This document shows, in pieces, positions 7,093-8,954 of a DNA stretch of 8,954 nucleotides. Every line of letters begins with the position of its first letter. Within the stretch, counting starts at the first letter, position 1. Source of the stretch: Blastocatellia bacterium (lineage in GTDB: Bacteria > Acidobacteriota > Blastocatellia > UBA7656); NCBI GenBank assembly GCA_022615215.1, contig JAKEHD010000572.1, forward strand, positions 1 through 8,954, written 5' to 3'. The position numbers and the translations under genes were made by a program. The notes beneath the pieces were generated by a model that did no database searches, was not told the origin of the DNA, and worked only from the letters and a program-made list of their open reading frames with translations.

Positions 7093-7313
7093 GTCAGAAG
7101 CTTTGAATAGATGGGAAACGATCACCCTGAAGATTCAAGACCATGATTCGAGCTGCTACAACGCGCTAAAGCGGGGACTCTGAATATCAACCGTGTGCTG
7201 ATAATCTCTACTTCGATTTAACGCAAACGATGGCAGGCTACGGACAGGATGTATCGAGCAGGGCATGAAGGATGGTTTGTTTGCTTCTTTCCGGCTTGCT
7301 GCCTGCGTCCGTT
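7093..7313. other. Intergenic stretch without a recognisable gene
   Basis: Between the small gene's promoter and the stop codon of the Spy-like gene I see no coding frame with a ribosome binding site, no tRNA-like fold and no convincing terminator. The open frame that crosses its right end on the plus strand is the shadow of the Spy-like gene. Confidence 0.5.
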
Positions 7314-7997
7314 TCAAGGTCTGGAAAAAAGCAGGCTGATGAGGTCCGTTTCTTCCGTCTCGATCGCATCATCAGGAATGAGCGGATTCATTCCTTGCAA
7401 ATTCCTCTGTCTCTGGTCGCGCATCTGACGGCGCAGTCTTCGCTCGAATTGATTGAAGCGCCGGATCTGCTCAGAGGTCATCACGCTGCGAATCTGCGCG
7501 CGCCTGCGAGCTTGCATACGCACTCTGTCGGCTTCGGCCGAGGCCAGGGCTTCCACGCGCTGATTTATGAGCGACTCATCGAAGTCTTCGCTCATGATCG
7601 CGCTTTCGAGCGCGCGGCGAGCCTCGCGCACGCGGCGGCCCGATGCGATAATGTCGTCTTCGAAACGGCGGTGTATATTTTCCATTCGCAGGCGCTGATC
7701 TGCGGTCAATCCGATGGCTTGAAACGCCTGTTGCTGAACCTGGCGGCGGGCTTCTGCCGGGCGCAACGGCCGCCCCGGTTGCGCATCCCCTCTCAATGCG
7801 GGGTCTCTATTCACCTGGTCTCCCGGCAATCTTTGTCTGCGCTGCCGGTTCGGTGGAATGTTCTGTCTCTGACGGTTCCTTGCTTGTGCAATCTGCTGAG
7901 GACTTACCGGCGCACCCCGGCGCTGGGCAATCGCGTCGGTCGCCATTGCCGATAGCCCTGTTGAGGTGAGGCAAATTATTATAAAAAGCTTTTTCAT
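7314..7997 (-). CDS. Spy/CpxP-like exported protein with LTxxQ motifs
   Basis: Predicted periplasmic helical protein of the Spy/CpxP (LTXXQ) type, a group that includes ATP-independent chaperones and envelope-stress or metal-stress modulators. The 227-residue product starts with a signal peptide (MKKLFIIICLTSTGLSAMAT...) with likely cleavage after AIA at 22-24; the Cys at 9 is not in a lipobox. A basic, Arg/Gln/Pro-rich low-complexity segment (26-90) precedes a long helical region carrying LTADQ (97-101) and MTSEQ (173-177), the two copies of the LTxxQ signature. A short acidic tail ends the protein. I chose ATG 7997 rather than the adjacent TTG at 8000: AAAGG lies 6 nt before the ATG but only 3 nt before the TTG. 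The IsrB-like stop is just 37 nt upstream on the same strand, so the two may be cotranscribed, or an insertion may have replaced the original promoter. No partner sensor kinase or sigma factor is visible. Confidence 0.75.
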   Translation of the reverse strand: MKKLFIIICLTSTGLSAMATDAIAQRRGAPVSPQQIAQARNRQRQNIPPNRQRRQRLPGDQVNRDPALRGDAQPGRPLRPAEARRQVQQQAFQAIGLTADQRLRMENIHRRFEDDIIASGRRVREARRALESAIMSEDFDESLINQRVEALASAEADRVRMQARRRAQIRSVMTSEQIRRFNQFERRLRRQMRDQRQRNLQGMNPLIPDDAIETEETDLISLLFSRP

Positions 7998-8018
7998 CAA
8001 AAACCTTTCGATAAAGAC

Positions 8019-8045
8019 GCGGAGACCGCTTCCTTTAGGGAGCGG
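8019..8045 (-). repeat. Two mutually exclusive short stems at the IsrB-like stop codon
   Basis: CCGCT (8026-8030) can pair with AGCGG (8041-8045), placing the TAA stop (8037-8035) in the loop. Alternatively CCGC (8026-8029) pairs with GCGG (8019-8022) around AGA. Small hairpins at a gene end are found at the termini of IS200/IS605-type elements, and alternative stems ahead of a gene can also act as attenuators for the Spy-like gene. No T run directly follows. Pairing is seen; the role is open. Confidence 0.35.
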
Positions 8046-8954
8046 AGAAGCGCCAGCTTAGATAACATACAAATTTACAATCAGAAGGCTTCGCTTGTTG
8101 TGTCAATCGCCTCCCATCCTGAAGAGAATGCAATGAGATTCTGTCTTTCAAATACCCTCCCACATAGCAGAATCCCTTCTTGATATGCTTCACCAATGAT
8201 CCCCGCTTGAATCCCTTTGACCGACTCCCTCCATAAGGCTTGCGAATGCCACCCGTTTCCGGTTGCAACCGATGAAGCTGCCTGCGATGCAGTCTGATTG
8301 GTGACAGCAAAGTAAGAATCTTGTTATCTGGAACGAAACCACCAACAACCGAAGCCGCCAGCGCGAAGGCGTCTACACAATGCGCGTGCCAGTCGTTAGC
8401 AGTTTTCTTTCCTATCTTCTTTAGTCCATACAAGTCCCTGAGTTCTTTCGTCTCCCATCCTTGTTTGAGTTCTATAGAGCCGAGTCGTTGAAGTTCTTCG
8501 TAGAACCAAAGCTTTCCGACTTCAAGCGGAGAGAATGACTTATCCCATCTGCTCTTGCCTGTGGTCTTTGCTTTTATGTCTTCAACTACAAATACAGAGA
8601 TAGGATAAAGGCGAGCAAGCCATTTGCAGATTCGCAATTTCCACTCCCAACGCGCTTTTGTGGAAGGTGGTATTCCACTTCTCGATCTGTTCTTTCGATT
8701 CTCTCTGCAAGGTGTCTTGCGGAATCGTCTGCCTCTTCGCATCTCCCGTTTTGTCGCTATCGCATCTTTGACATGAGTAAGAGCGTCAGCCTGTATGTTG
8801 ATGAAGATGTGTTTCTCGCTCTTGGCAACGATTCCTTCTTTCTTTGAACCGGGGTCAATGCCGCAAGCGATTGGTTGAGTATCGCCATCTTCGCGCTCAG
8901 TGAGTTGAATGTAGAAGAACCCTTTGGAGCGACGAGCAATGGCTTTGCCTTTCT
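8035..8954 (-). CDS. IscB/IsrB-family RRXRR protein lacking HNH (RNA-guided nuclease type), 5'-truncated by window edge
   Basis: Related to the transposon-encoded ancestors of Cas9. The frame is open from 8952 to the TAA at 8037-8035, giving 305 residues; about 30 N-terminal ones are probably missing. Counting from the first visible residue: the end of the N-terminal PLMP-type segment (KGKAIARRSKGFFYIQL), RuvC-I with catalytic D33 (GIDPGSK), the arginine-rich bridge helix RRGRR (72-76), RuvC-II with E124 (VFVVEDIKA), and RuvC-III with H191 and D194 (HAHCVDAFALA). The C-terminal part (RRQLHRLQPETGGIRKPYGG, then KRGSLVKH and GGYLKDRISLHSL) resembles the IscB/IsrB target-interaction region. Only 66 residues separate RuvC-II from RuvC-III, so there is no HNH domain; this points to IsrB, known as a guide-RNA-dependent nickase. 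Lower GC than the neighbours suggests acquisition by transfer. The omega RNA of this family lies upstream of the gene, outside this window, and no transposase is seen. The ATG at 8742 is internal, not the start. Confidence 0.85.
   Translation of the reverse strand, partial: KGKAIARRSKGFFYIQLTEREDGDTQPIACGIDPGSKKEGIVAKSEKHIFINIQADALTHVKDAIATKREMRRGRRFRKTPCRENRKNRSRSGIPPSTKARWEWKLRICKWLARLYPISVFVVEDIKAKTTGKSRWDKSFSPLEVGKLWFYEELQRLGSIELKQGWETKELRDLYGLKKIGKKTANDWHAHCVDAFALAASVVGGFVPDNKILTLLSPIRLHRRQLHRLQPETGGIRKPYGGSRSKGFKRGSLVKHIKKGFCYVGGYLKDRISLHSLQDGRRLTQQAKPSDCKFVCYLSWRFSAP

Noticed and set aside
7232..7311. Complementary GCAGGC/GCCTGC and CGGAC/GTCCG segments downstream of the Spy-like gene
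   Set aside because: The two pairings cross each other over long loops, are only 5-6 bp, and look like chance.
7272..7955. 227-codon plus-strand frame opposite the Spy-like gene
   Set aside because: The minus frame has a signal peptide, LTxxQ motifs and a ribosome binding site; the plus frame has none of these.
8757..8939. Separate 60-residue minus-strand protein upstream of the IsrB-like frame, suggesting a frameshift
   Set aside because: The IsrB-like frame is itself open through this stretch and encodes RuvC-I (GIDPGSK), so there is no frameshift; the 60-residue frame is an overlap without meaning.
1..8954. CRISPR array, tRNA or rRNA genes
   Set aside because: No regularly spaced direct repeats and no tRNA- or rRNA-like sequence were seen on either strand.

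Overview
The window looks like chromosome of a moderately GC-rich, Gram-negative-type bacterium. It carries a periplasm-type M16 zinc peptidase, a four-helix FtsK, futalosine-pathway menaquinone synthesis (MqnA) and an exported Spy/CpxP-like protein. Isoleucine is often encoded by ATA despite the GC content. Acidobacteriota would fit this mix, but that is an inference from general resemblance; no rRNA or marker gene in the window settles it.

Layout. Positions 1-2457 (+) hold the 3' part of a two-domain M16 peptidase gene, interrupted by an in-frame TAA at 2233-2235; the remaining 73 codons continue in the same frame to a TGA at 2455-2457. A gap follows with a compact foldable inverted repeat (2483-2537) and a possible promoter. 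Positions 2785-5472 (+) encode the DNA translocase FtsK. The next gap (5473-5836) has four matches to the DnaA-box consensus, two of them in a strong palindrome, so it could be a replication origin or a DnaA-controlled region. Positions 5837-6634 (+) encode MqnA, chorismate dehydratase. A GC-rich hairpin follows, with pairing that would allow an H-type pseudoknot.

From about 6809 onward the genes are on the minus strand: a 69-residue protein of unknown function with a very good ribosome binding site and promoter; a gap with no gene; a Spy/CpxP-like exported protein (7314-7997); and, running off the right edge, an IscB/IsrB-family RNA-guided-nuclease-type protein (8035-8954). The last one has RuvC motifs and an arginine-rich bridge helix but no room for an HNH domain. 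It is visibly less GC-rich than its neighbours and is probably the end of a mobile element.

How the genes relate. This is not one pathway. FtsK (chromosome segregation) and MqnA (respiratory quinone) are housekeeping genes. The M16 and Spy-like proteins belong to envelope protein handling. The IsrB-like gene is accessory and sits only 37 nt ahead of the Spy-like start. I found no clearly new multi-gene system. The points most worth following are the IsrB-like gene (its guide RNA would lie outside the window), the DnaA-box cluster, the two structured intergenic elements and the interrupted peptidase.
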